Part shown: piece after piece, positions 12,540 through 22,731 of the stretch
Layout: each line of letters opens with the position of its first letter
How positions within the stretch are numbered: the first letter of the stretch is position 1
Origin: Simmondsia chinensis
Taxonomy: Eukaryota; Streptophyta; Magnoliopsida; Caryophyllales; Simmondsiaceae
Direction: 5' to 3'
DNA: 64,000 nucleotides
Assembly (NCBI GenBank): GCA_018398585.1
Contig: JAGTTD010000010.1
Location: 31,908,638 to 31,972,637, forward strand
The notes under the pieces: generated by a model
Database searches by the model: none
What the model saw: only the letters and a program-made list of their open reading frames with translations
What the model was told of the DNA's origin: nothing
Made by a program: the position numbers and the translations under genes

Positions 12540-13034
12540 TCATGCCCTATCTAAGGCCATCTCCTCTCTCAGGTTTAGGTGGGTTAAGTCGTGACGAATC
12601 GTCTCCAGCCAACTCTTCTTTGGCCTTCCCCTCCCTCTTCTACCTAGCATCGTCTGAAGCTGTTCACCCCTCCTGACTGGGGCTGTAGTCGGTCTCCTGC
12701 TAACATGTCCAAACCATCTTAGGCGGTGCTCCCGCAATTTATCCTCGATCGAGGCTACACCCAGTTTACCTCTTATTACATTGTTCCTGATCCTATCCTT
12801 CCTTGTGTGGCCACACATCCAGCTCAGCATCCTCATCTCTGCTACCTTCATCCTCTGTGTTTGATTCTGTTTCATTGGTCGACACTCTGCCCCATATAAC
12901 ATAGCCTGTCTTACTACCGTCCTATAGTATTTTTCCTTTAGCTTTAACGGGAACTTTCTATCACACAGCACCCCGGATGCCATCCTCCACTTCTGCCAGT
13001 CTACTTTAATCCTGTTGTTGACATCCTCATCCAC
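12540..13034 (-). pseudogene. RTE LINE 1 ORF, C-terminal part after the RT
   Basis: This 164-aa frame is colinear with the C-terminal half of the frame at 56535-57834. It contains WQKWRMASGVLCDRKFPLKL, the MLYGAECRPMKQ stretch, a histidine/basic GHTRKDRI stretch, RLRWFGHVSRRP and a Gly/Arg/Lys-rich GRRGRGRPKKSW near the end. This is the thumb/connection region downstream of the RT palm, likely RNA-binding given its basic character. It has been separated from the RT frame by a stop at 13241-13243 and frameshifts between 13035 and 13240. Confidence 0.85.
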
Positions 13035-13240
13035 CTCGCCATTCTACTGTATCATGGATCCCAGGTATTTGTAACTTTCCTTACTCGGTAAGGTCTCCGA
13101 TTCATCTTGACCTCCTATGTGCTAATCGTGGTGGAATGATCGATTTTGAATTCCAAGTACTCAGTCTTAGATCTGCTAATCCTTAAACCCTTCGATTCTA
13201 AAGCACCTCTCCACAATTCCAACTTCTCGTTTATGTCCGC

Positions 13241-14476
13241 TCAGGAATCCCCTACCAAAACTATGCCATCTGCAAAAAGCATACACCAAGGTACTTCTTC
13301 TTGGATGTGTCTAGTGAGCTCATCCATCACTAGAATGAACAGAAAGGGCCTCAAGGCAGAACCCTGGTGCACCCCAACTGTAATAGGAAAACTGTCTGTC
13401 TCCCTTTCCCCTGTGCGCACATTAGTATGTGCCTCATCATACATGTCCTTAATGGCCCGAATATAAGGAATTGGGATGCCTCTCCTACCCAACACCCTCC
13501 ACAGTACCTCTCTTGGCACTCTATTATATGCCTTCTCCAAATCAATGAAGACCATGTGGAGATTCTTTTGTCTCTCCGTATACTGTTCTATTGTTCGCCT
13601 TAAAAGGTGGATGGCTTCCATTGTTGATCTCCCAGGTCTGAACCCGAACTGGTTTTCGGTCACTTCTATCTGTTGCCATAGCCTCCTTTCTATGACTCGC
13701 TCCCAAAGCTTGAGAGTGTAACACATTAGTTTGATCCCCAGATAATTGGCGCAGCTTTGGATGTCGCCCTTGTCCTTGTAGATTGGGACCAGTGTGCTCC
13801 TCCGCCATTCGTCCGGTATCTTCTGCCCCACAAGGATTTGGTTAAAGAATTTTGTCAGCCAGCTAATGCCCCTCTGCCCAAGGCATTTCCATGCCTCAAT
13901 GGGTATTCCATCTGGACCAACTGCTCTTCCCCTACCCATATGTTTTAGGGCTTCCTTGATCTCCTCAGGAGTAATTTGCTCATAGTAGTAGTCGTTCTGA
14001 TCCTCCTCCGGTGTCTGGAGGTCACCTAGAACTATCTCTATGTTTCCCTGGTTGTTGAACAGATCGTGGAAGTAAGCTTTCCACCTAGCTCGAATTAGAT
14101 GCCCTTCCCCTAGCACCTGTCCATCTTCGCCTTTTATGCATTTCACTTGCTCCAAGTCCCTCGTCCTTCTCTCTCTTGCTTTGGTGATCTTGTATATGTC
14201 CCTCGCTCCCTCCTTTTTATCCAGCCTCTTGCAAAACTTCTCATATGCTCTTGATTGCGCCTCACTGACTGCTTCCTTTGCTTCCTTCTTGGCTTGCTGA
14301 TATTGACGTCTCTTTTCCTCCTCTCTACTTCTCTCCCATTCCTTAAACAAGTCTCGTTTCACCTTAATCTTCTGCTGGACTTCCTCACCCCACCACCAGG
14401 ACTCGCTGTTGATAGTTGCCCCACCTTTTGACTCTCCCAGAACTTCGCGTGCTAGTCCCCTAATCTTTTGGGCCAT
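13241..14476 (-). pseudogene. RTE LINE 1 reverse transcriptase domain, catalytic motif lost
   Basis: This 411-aa segment begins after the endonuclease and carries the RT in order: a helical basic linker (residues 30-120), [10 protein letters not shown] (about 190), [40 protein letters not shown], palm motif [38 protein letters not shown] and motif C. Motif C reads FADG where the relative at 56.5 kb has FADD, so one of the two metal-binding aspartates is replaced. The frame then ends in TGA after VGDS where the relative has ESRAN, fitting an Arg CGA to TGA change. Upstream it is joined to the endonuclease by another TGA at 14483-14485. Confidence 0.92.
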
Positions 14477-14482
14477 TTCGCT

Positions 14483-14983
14483 TCACATTCGGTTTGTATC
14501 TCCCTCCTCATCCCAATCGAGCTCTAAATCCGCTCTTTCCTTATAGGCTCTATATTTTTCTCCCTTCAAATCCCTCCACAGGGTATGTCTCTGCACGGCC
14601 TTCCTGCTTCTTCTGACCCTCTTCTTGACCTTTATATCCGCGCACACCACCCGATGTTGTTTAGACAGGTCCTCTCCTCTGATGACCTTGCAGTCCCTGC
14701 ATTCTTTTTGTACCCTTTTCCTTAGTAATATGTAATCAATCTGAGACCTCGTCCCTCCGCTTTGATACGTGATAAGATGGTCATCACTCTTTTTGAAGAA
14801 GGTGTTGGCAATTGTTAGCTCATAGGTGACCGCAAAATCCAGGATGGATTTCCCCTCTGCATTCCTCGTTCCAAATCCAAATCCCCCATGGGGTGATGCG
14901 TATCCATCCTCAATCGCACCAACATGCCCATTGAAATCCCCGCCAATCACCACTTGTTCAGCTTGTGGTATGACTTGCATCAT
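14483..14983 (-). pseudogene. RTE LINE 1 apurinic endonuclease, C-terminal half
   Basis: The 166-aa frame includes GGDFNGHVG (the core of the EEP endonuclease fold that nicks the target DNA), the GTRSQIDYILLRKR motif and a later HRVVCADI containing the conserved histidine region. It ends at a TGA two codons before the start of the RT frame, in the same frame, so one nonsense change separates the domains. Together with the shortened N-terminal part at 14989-15255 this forms an incomplete endonuclease. Confidence 0.9.
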
Positions 14984-14988
14984 TCTGT

Positions 14989-15255
14989 CTAAGTTCTCCC
15001 AAAATGTAGCCTTCTCATTCTCTGGTAGACCAGTCTGGGGTGCATATAGGCACCGATGACATTTAATACCTCCCCATCTAGGTTTATCCTTCTTTTCATC
15101 ATCATTTGGGCCGCCACATTGTACTTCTGTGCCAATGTCCCGATATTTAGTGTCCCCATTCTTAGGTTTCTCTCCCTCTTTGGCTTCTCTCTCCCCCTCC
15201 CCACCCCCTGTATAGATGGCCTCACGTTTTGAGTTCCATGTCTAGTATAGTTCAT
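14989..15255 (-). pseudogene. RTE LINE 1 ORF start and endonuclease N-terminus, internally deleted
   Basis: Starts at a real ATG (15255). A short basic leader precedes RMGTLNIGTLAQKYN, the first beta strand of the endonuclease, which normally includes the catalytic asparagine of the LNI(G/N) motif. The text then passes from MKRRIN almost directly to a GEVLNVIGAY strand. The intervening part, with the QETKW-type glutamate motif seen in this family, is missing, so roughly 100 residues appear to be deleted. The frame is then lost before the FNG motif. Confidence 0.8.
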
Positions 15256-16135
15256 ACACTCCTGTCACTATGACTATGTAAACTATCAAGAGAACTCTTA
15301 AGGGAAGATAAACAATGCAAATAAAATGAGATTTAAAGGATTAAACTATTACAAGAAGTTAAAAGATGAGAAATCTAAGTTAAAGGATGAGGATACAAAC
15401 ATTGGCCGACCGATTTTTAACTTACCTGAGCCGGTCGGCTGACTGCAGTTTGGCCTTAGGAAGGTGGTGGTCGGGGCAGCCTTGAGGTCGAGACTGCCTT
15501 GGTGGTCAGGTGTGTCGGTGGTGCCGGGCCCTCTGTGCTAGCCGGGGGGGGTGGAGTCGGTGGTGGTTTGGTCGGGTAGGAGGAGGCGGTGGTGGTGGTG
15601 GTGTTTAGGGATAGTGGTGCAGTGGTGAGCGCTGCGTGGGTGGGGGAGAGAGAAAGAGAGGTGGTGGGTGTGGAGGGTCTTGGGGTGGTGGGGGTGAGAG
15701 AAAGAGGGGTGGTTATGGAGGATCGGTGTGGGGGGAGAGGGTGGGTATGGAGGGTCGTGGGGTGGTGGGGAAGAGAGAAAGAGAGGTGGTGGCAGAGGTG
15801 GTGTGGTGGTCCGGGGTGGGGGAGAGAGGGGGGTAGGGAGAGGTCTTGCATCGGTGAGGTCGTGGGGTGGCTATGGGGAGGTGATGCGGTGGTCGTGGTG
15901 GGAGAGGAAGAGAGCGGTGGTGGCTATGGTGGGGTTCTTAGTCGTGAGGTCGTGGCTGTGGCGGAGCTGCGCCGGCGGTGGGGGGTCGCCGTATTTTTGG
16001 CCTCCCCGGTGGGGGGTGCCCTGCCGTCGGTGAGTGGGCGACTGGACAGGGTAGGGGTGGGGGTGGCTCAGGGAGCCGTTGAGTGTGTCAGAGAGAGAGA
16101 GAGAGTGCAATAGAGAGAGAGAGTGAGAGAAAACT
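15256..16135 (-). promoter_or_regulatory. 5' region of RTE LINE 1, GC-rich with CT microsatellites
   Basis: Between the ORF start and the right TSD lies about 880 bp, the distal two-thirds of which is very GC-rich. The plus strand has repeated gggagagagaaagagaggtggtgg modules at about 15643, 15692 and 15768, and GA runs at 16090-16128, reading as CT runs at the very 5' end of the element. Pyrimidine-rich leaders are common at plant transcription starts, so this probably holds the promoter and 5' UTR. Frames on both strands (for example 15456-15851 minus and 15589-16113 plus) are low-complexity Pro/Ser/Thr or Gly/Val/Arg and are not called as genes. Confidence 0.6.
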
Positions 16136-16155
16136 GTAAACAAATAATTTTACTA
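16136..16155. repeat. TSD, right copy, of RTE LINE 1
   Basis: Exact copy of 12155-12174. It marks the 5' boundary of the minus-strand LINE. Confidence 0.93.
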
Positions 16156-16477
16156 TGATAATAATAATTTTTGTCTGAAAATATTGGTGCTTTTCTTATT
16201 GTGATGAAGGTTAATTTATAATACAAGCGAACAATTTACGATCCAACATAGATTCTGAATATAATTTAGCGCCCTCCATTAACGGTGGCTAGTTATGAGT
16301 AGAGGTATAAACAATCCGAGCTGAGTAGAGCACCCTCTCGTTTGAACTCAAACTCGATAAGGCTTATTAACTCAAGTTTGAGCCGATCTTTTATCGAACA
16401 TTTCAAACCCTTGTTCGAACTTGGTTTGATAAGATTTTAGTGTATTTAATACTCGTTATTTATAATAGAGAAGTTAT
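16156..16477. other. Short spacer between two LINEs
   Basis: AT-rich sequence continuing the pre-insertion context of the RTE element. No gene or repeat boundary was recognised. Confidence 0.5.
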
Positions 16478-16492
16478 AACTCCTCCAAAAGC
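16478..16492. repeat. TSD, left copy, of the L1 LINE
   Basis: aactcctccaaaagc here pairs with aacttctccaaaagc at 22487-22501, one mismatch in 15 bases. The right copy follows directly on the poly(A) tract. Confidence 0.82.
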
Positions 16493-16537
16493 AAAAGAGA
16501 AATAACAGCACCATTGGCTACAAGGAATACGTCAAGG

Positions 16538-18528
16538 ATGGCCACCGATGAAGGAGGAAGGGGAATCTGGCGAGACAAGCAAGGTAGGGTGAGAGTGTGG
16601 AGAATCGTAAGCTACAATGGGGGCAACAGAGGTGAGTGGGTAGATGCAAGAGAGGAGAGACAGCAAAACCAGAACGCAGAACAAAGAACTCACCTGGTGG
16701 GGAGGCAACAGACAATGCGAGGAAGAGAGGGTGAAGCAGGGCACTTCGATCAAACAGAGGCACCTCAGGCTGTGGAGAATAAAGGAATACGACAGAGAGA
16801 TATCCGGGAAAGAGGAGAACAAGGACAGAGAGAGAATCAAAGGCACAATGACACCAACAATACTACGCTCTTTGTGGATAACTTACCTGTGTATTTCAAT
16901 GCTGATAGACTGATGCATCTATTTCAAAGATATGGAAGAATTCTGGACACATTCGTATCACGAAAAAGAAGATCACAAAAGAGAAGGATCTTTGGGTTTG
17001 TAAGATTCAAAGAGGGGAAAGACGCAGAGGCCGCCATTGAAGGACTAAATGGAGTTACAATGAGAGGATCACCTTTACTGGTAAACAAGGCCAAGCATGG
17101 AAGAAACCAACCAAGACATAGAGGAGGTAAGACAGAACCAGACACCCAAAGGGAAGGGAGGCCACAGCAACGTACAGACCATGCGAACCCAGTAAGAACG
17201 GGTAAAGGTTGGGTAGACGAAGACCTCAAAGAGGAACTCAAGGCAAGCTTTGTATGTGTCACTCATGAACCAATCAACTGCATGGATATTCCAACCCACA
17301 GCTGCTCAAGCCAAATTCCCATTTCTAAGATACGGGATGTAGGGAGATACAAATTTCTGTTCACATTTCACGACATAAGGAGCATAGACAAGTTCTTGGA
17401 GGAGGAGAAACAGTGGTTACTGTCATGGTGTGAGGAGGTAAGGCCTTGGACTGAGGAAGAACAATGTCAAACACGAAGAACTTGGATTATTGTTCGGGGA
17501 GTCCCTCTACATGGATGGACTAGAAGGAACTTTGAATACATTGGAAATTGCTGGGGTAATGTTATAAGACTAGAGGAGGAGATAGACCAATGTAAGTCAT
17601 TTGAAAGAGCTAAAATACTCATTGATACCAATCAAATGAGATTAATCAATGAGATGATGATGTTCCACATTGGTGCCAAAAGGTTCAAAATCTGGATTAC
17701 AGAGTGGAATATCTTTGAGGATGGACAGATGGACCATCCTAATTTTTATGCGACTTACGAACCACTATATACACCGGAAGGAAGCTCAAGAATTAATCAA
17801 CCGATGCTGCTGGCCATGGCTCTGGAGGAACAAATGTTCACTGAAGATGAGGAAAACCTGATAGCTGTGAGTCAGATGCAGGGGGGTACAACAGTACCAG
17901 AGTCACCGGGATATTTTTCAGAGGAAAATGCACGGTTGAGCCATGGAAGTCCGGCAACCGGAGGGGAAGATGAGGACGAAGTGCACGTGGATGATGGTGA
18001 CTTCTCAAAAGGTGATGGGCTATGGTACTATGGTACAACTAATGCAACAATGCCTACTTCACCTAATATGGAAACCTGCAATGTAGACTCTTCAAAAAGC
18101 ACAAATTCTTGTCAAAACACATTAAAGAATGCCAGGGAAAGTACACAACCGGTGGAAAAAAATTTGAATTTGAATGGAGTGGGTCAAAGCCAACAGAACA
18201 AGAAGAGGAGGAAAGAGGGACATGTACACCATACGAAGGGCAGCCACACATTGATTGTTATGTTGAGCTGACCCCAGACAACAGCTCCACACCCACAACA
18301 AATACATCCTCTCAAAGAGAAAGTGAACTAAGAGCCAAACAACCTGCATCCAGGAGACCAGAAATTACACCGGAAAAAATCCCAAACCATAACGACAAGA
18401 AGAAAGAGAAAGCAATAAGAGCATGCAGAATGGGAGAGAGATTGGGCATAAGGTTCAAGGGATCGGAGGACGAGATAACGCGGATGATATGCAGAATTGA
18501 TGAGTATGATCCGACGGTGAACCCATGA
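16538..18528 (+). pseudogene. L1 ORF1 protein with RRM (nucleic-acid chaperone), one frameshift
   Basis: The first in-frame ATG is at 16538; the open frame extends upstream only with non-ATG codons. After a charged Arg/Gln-rich N-terminus, an RRM occupies about residues 107-185, with RNP2-like LFVDNL and RNP1-like RIFGFVRF. A second region, about residues 230-420, has the WIIVRGVPLHGWTRRNFEYI pattern of the DUF4283-type domain common in plant LINE ORF1 proteins. The tail is acidic. The frame ends at 18271, but an overlapping frame (18109-18528) continues with similar composition to DEYDPTVNP, so a one-base shift near 18200 probably truncated the original C-terminus. ORF1 proteins bind LINE RNA to form the retrotransposition particle. 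ORF2 begins 42 bp later. Confidence 0.88.
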
Positions 18529-18569
18529 AAGAATAAGAAGGGCCGAATACCGACAGTAACAGCAAAAAG

Positions 18570-21500
18570 ATGAAGATATGTGTGTGGAACATCAGAGGTT
18601 TTGGGAGTAGGGAGAAGAAAGCAACGGTACGGGATATGATGAAGACACAAAGACCGAGTATTTTAGGATTAGTGGAGACAAAGCATGACTATATTGAACG
18701 AAGAGTGGTATCAAAATGTTAGGGCTCCGATGATTGCTCTTGGGAAGAGGTTCCGGCTGAGGAAGGGTCTAGAGGACTCATAGTGATGTGGCACAATGGA
18801 GGCTTCATAGTATCACATGCTGTAAAAGGTATGAGATGGATTTGTTTACATGGTTCTTTAGTTGGGGATGGCTTTGATTGTGTTGTGTCTCTTGTATATG
18901 CACCATGTTCACGTAGAGAAAGGGAAGTACTGTGGATGGAATTGGCACACATCTTTAACACGATTAAGGTTCCAATTCTGATCCTGGGAGACTTCAATGA
19001 AATCCTTAATGTGGGTGAACGGAAAGGAAACACCTCGATCAGTACAGGAATGAAGGACTTCAGGGAGTTTGTAAGTAAAACCGGGTTCATTGACATACCC
19101 TTGGTGGGTAGAAGGTACACATGGGCTAGAAATAATTCAATGAGTCGTATAGATAGAGCTCTTGTGGATAAAGAATGGTTGCATAAATTTCCACACCTCA
19201 AGCTACATGGTCTCAAAAAAGGCATCTCAGACCATTGCCCGTCAGTGATTGATCTTGATGAAGTTTTACGGGGTCCCAAACCATTTCGAAGCCTTGATTG
19301 TTGGTTCTCCCATCCGGATTACAAAAATATAATTAACAATGAGTGGGGGTCCCTAGAGGGATTATCATTTGAGAATAAGTTGAAGAGACTAAGAAGCCCA
19401 TTGAGAAAGTGGAATAAAGAAGTGTTTGGACATATAGACCTGAAGATTGCAAGCCTCGAAGAGGAGCTGGAGAAGTTAAGGTTGAAAGCAGAAAGTTCCA
19501 ACCTAAGTTATGAAGATATGGCTAGGAAAGCAGCAACAACGGCGCACCTGTGGATGTGGTATAGAAGAAAAGAGAGATATTGGTTACAAATTTCAAGAAG
19601 CAAAGAGATTAAACAAATGGACCAGAACACGAAGTACTTCCATACACTTGCGGCAATCAGGAAGAGGAAGAAAGCAGTCTTTAGAGTCCGAGTGTGGGGC
19701 CGTGGGTACAGGAAGCCGTATCGGGTGAAGGCTGCCATCAGAGCTTTCTTTCAAGCTCTATATTTTGAAACAGATAAAATCAGGGCTAATGTTGAGGATC
19801 TTGAGGACCTTGAGCTCCCCTTGCTGCCAGAACACAAAGCAAGATCAGTGCAGACAGCGCCAACAGACCAGGAAATTAGGGAAGCCGTGTGGGACTGCAG
19901 TGTTGATAAAGCATCGGGTTATGACGGGTTCAACTTCAAGTTTATCAAGAATATGTGGGTCACACTGGGTCAGGAATTAACAGCATATGTTAGACACTTC
20001 TTCACGTCTGGAAAGCTAAACCCGTCAGTGAACAAAACATGGGTCTCGTTGATCCCAAAAGTCGATGGGGCGGTTGATATTTGGGATTTCAGACCAATAA
20101 GCATGGTGGGTTGTATTTATAAGATCATCTCCAAGATTCTAAGTAAGCGTCTAGCAACAGTGCTGCCGGAGTTGATTGGGGAAAACCAGACGGCATTCGT
20201 GGCGGGTAGGCAAATTTTAGATGGGGCCCTTATTGCGAATGAAGTGGTTTAATGGTTGAAGAAAAAGAAGAAAAAGGGGTTCTTCTAAAACTTGACTTCC
20301 AAAAGGGATATGATACAGTAAACCGGAACTTCGTAATAACGGTACTGAAGAAGATGGGATTTGGAGTGACATGGTGCTCATGGATAAAAGAATGTATCTC
20401 AACGCCTTCTATATCAATTCTTGTGAACGGATCTCCAACAAAATCATTTCAGATGAACCGAGGCCTAAGACAAGGAGACCCACTATCTCCCTTTCTCTTT
20501 GTGATTATTTCTGAGGTCCTCAACCGGATGATTACAGAAGCTGCAAATTCGGGAGAAGTAGCGGGCCTTGAGATTGGGAAAGACAAAGTCTGGATCACTC
20601 ATTTACAGTTTGCGGATGACACACTAATTTTCTGCCCAGCTGATCGCCAAGGTATTCAACAAATGCAAGCTCTCCTACTATGCTTCCAGACCATCTCAGG
20701 CCTGAAGATAAATTACGCAAAATCAGCATTGATTAACATGGATGAATCCAGCGAATGGGCAACCCAGACGGCGTCGATGATTGGGTGTCAGGTGGTTGAA
20801 TTACCAATAAACTACTTGGGAATTCCATTAGGAGCTAATCCGAGACTAATATCGACGTGGAAACCGATTATACAACGAGTGGAGAAGAAGTTAGCAGGGT
20901 GGAAGCAGAAATCTTTATCTAGAGCCGGGAGGATAACATTGATAAAAGCTGTTTTGAATAACTTACCGACATACTACATGTCAATCTTCCGTGTTCCGAA
21001 AAAGGTCCTACGTAAGCTAGTTCAACTACAAAGGAATTTTTTCTGGGGTTCGGGTTCGGGATCAAAAGGTCTCCCATGCATTAAATGGGACATTATCCAA
21101 GCTCCGAAGCACCTGGGAGGGCTAGGAGTGGGGGACCCGCTCATTAGGAATGCGGCACTACTCTTCAAATGGTGGTGGCGATATTCCAAGGAAGGATCAT
21201 CACTTTGGAAGAAAGTTGTTTGTTCTATTCATGGGGGCTCCACTCAAGACCCAATTCCGGCACAGGGCACGGGACTGAGCCGCAGCCCATGGACGTCAAT
21301 CGCTGGAGCTGTTGATTCGTTTCAAATTCCTACACAAGTGGTAAATGCACTTCAAATAAAGCTTGGAGATGGGTCGAAGATAAGCTTCTGGAAACACAAA
21401 TGGATAGGAGTTGATACTTTTGAAGAGCGATTCCCGGATTTATTCACAGTATCACTCCAAAAGAATCACTCAGTGGCCCAAATGGGGGCATGGGATGGCT

Positions 21501-22261
21501 TTGAGTGGAGGTGGATTTTTAATTGGAGGAGAATATTCTTTCTAAGGGAAGAGCCGAACCTCGCTTTATTCAATGGTATACTTGCAGGAGTGGCGCCAAG
21601 CCCAACGGTAGAAGATGGGATGTGGTGGAGTAATGACTCTAGGGGTGTGTTCACAGTCAAGTCTTTCACTGAGGCTATGACAATGAATACTCCAAGGCCG
21701 TATTCCGTCGACCACCTGATATGTCGAGTATGGGAAGGTTTGGCGCCTCCAAAAGTTAAAATTGTGGTTTGGATGGTCTTATTGGGAAAGATGAACACAA
21801 AAGAGAGGCTTTGGAAGATTGGAGTTATCCCAGAAGAGGAGAAATGGTGTCCCCTTTGTGGGAAGGCTCCGAAAAATGTGGAACACCTTTTTTTACGATG
21901 CGAAGAGACCTGGAAAGTATGGGCGGTAACTTTGAAGTGGTAGAATCTGAGCTGGGTCGTACCTGGGTCTATCAGGGAACACTTCTTTCAGTGGATGGGA
22001 GTAAGAGTCAGGGCCAAATTCCAGAAAAAAGTTTGGTTAACACTATTCTTCATTATTATTTGGGAGATTTGGAATACAAGAAACCAAATAGTCTCCAAAG
22101 AGGCCCGTTGGAATATGAAAGACGCAGAATGGTCCATCAAGACACGAATAGGTTTTTGGGTGAAAGCTTGGTGTAGCTCATTCCCGTACTCACCTGTTGA
22201 ATCGGAAACTAATGTGCAATGTTTTAGATCTTGGGGGTCCAATAGTATTTTGGCCCCGTAA
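18570..22261 (+). pseudogene. L1 ORF2: endonuclease, reverse transcriptase, zinc-binding domain
   Basis: Starts at ATG 18570 with MKICVWNIRGFGS, the endonuclease N-terminus; LGLVETKHD holds the catalytic glutamate. A TAG at 18720-18722 interrupts, and the same frame resumes with LILGDFNEIL, DRALVDKEW and KKGISDHCPSVI (final histidine). The RT starts near 19890 (ASGYDGFNFKFIKNMW). A frameshift at about 20250 splits it. The second part carries LLKLDFQKGYDTVNRNF (motif A), GLRQGDPLSPFLFVI and QFADDTLIF (intact motif C). A plant zf-RVT region follows (WWSNDSRGVFTVKSF, then CPLCGK and VEHLFLRC). A TAG at 21941-21943 is followed in the same frame to 22261 by IIWEIWNTRNQIV. It nicks the target and reverse transcribes LINE RNA. 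Confidence 0.93.
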
Positions 22262-22468
22262 ACAAATTCAGTATTCCAGTTTGGTGTAGGGCAGCAGTTC
22301 TTGGGTTTAGATTACTGCAGAGGTTGTTTTTTGGGTTTTTTGGGTGGCTGATTTCTAATATGCCTTCTTTCTTTTTTGGCTCGAGTTTGACTTGTACTCT
22401 GCCTTTATGGCGCGGGTTCCGCTCATGTGGAATGCTGATTTATGTATTGCGATTTTTTGCTATCTATT

Positions 22469-22501
22469 AAAAAAAAAAAAAAAAAAAACTTCTCCAAAAG
22501 C
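22469..22501 (+). repeat. Poly(A) tail and right TSD of the L1 LINE
   Basis: About 18-20 adenines end the element, followed by aacttctccaaaagc (22487-22501), the partner of 16478-16492. The 74-aa frame starting in the 3' UTR and crossing the tail is not a gene. Confidence 0.88.
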
Positions 22502-22731
22502 CCCCCACCCCCAATCCTTTTTTGCTAGATTTTTCCTTTTTCTTTATTTACCTTTTTCACCTAATCCCTTTTTCTTTAATTTTTCCTTTTTGTTTAATTT
22601 TTTTTTCCAATTCTAATTCTTACCTATTTACCTTTTTATTTTCCTTTTTTCTTTAAAATTTTTTTTTGATCACCTAATTAATTTGTATATTAAACATCAA
22701 TAATTGTTATTTATTTGTAGATTAAACAACA
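22502..22731. other. Pyrimidine-rich spacer
   Basis: T- and C-rich low-complexity sequence with repeated ccttttt words. No gene. Confidence 0.5.

Larger units (their letters stand above)
12175..16135 (-). mobile_element. RTE-type LINE 1, full length (about 3.96 kb), inactive
   Basis: This is a non-LTR retrotransposon read on the minus strand: CT/G-rich 5' region (16135-15256), apurinic endonuclease, reverse transcriptase, a basic C-terminal region and a 3' end with TTG-like units. The 20-bp perfect TSD at both ends shows that the GC-rich block at 15.3-16.1 kb is part of the element and not a separate gene. The coding region is interrupted by a large endonuclease deletion, at least two nonsense changes and frameshifts. 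The catalytic FADD motif is mutated, so the copy cannot move by itself. A 5'-truncated relative lies at 56535-58182. Confidence 0.92.
16493..22486 (+). mobile_element. L1-type LINE with RRM-bearing ORF1, nearly full length (6.0 kb)
   Basis: Order: short leader, ORF1 with an RNA recognition motif, ORF2 with endonuclease, reverse transcriptase and a C-terminal zinc-binding region, 3' UTR, then a poly(A) tract at 22469-22486, all inside a 15-bp TSD. This matches the plant L1 subclade whose ORF1 carries an RRM instead of only a CCHC zinc finger (the BNR-type LINEs described from beet). ORF1 has one frameshift. ORF2 has two nonsense codons and one frameshift. Catalytic motifs are intact, so the insertion is comparatively young. 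Confidence 0.93.

Noticed and set aside
15456..16143. GC-rich gene with long frames on both strands
   Set aside because: Frames are low-complexity, overlap on both strands and lie wholly within the LINE bounded by the 20-bp TSD.
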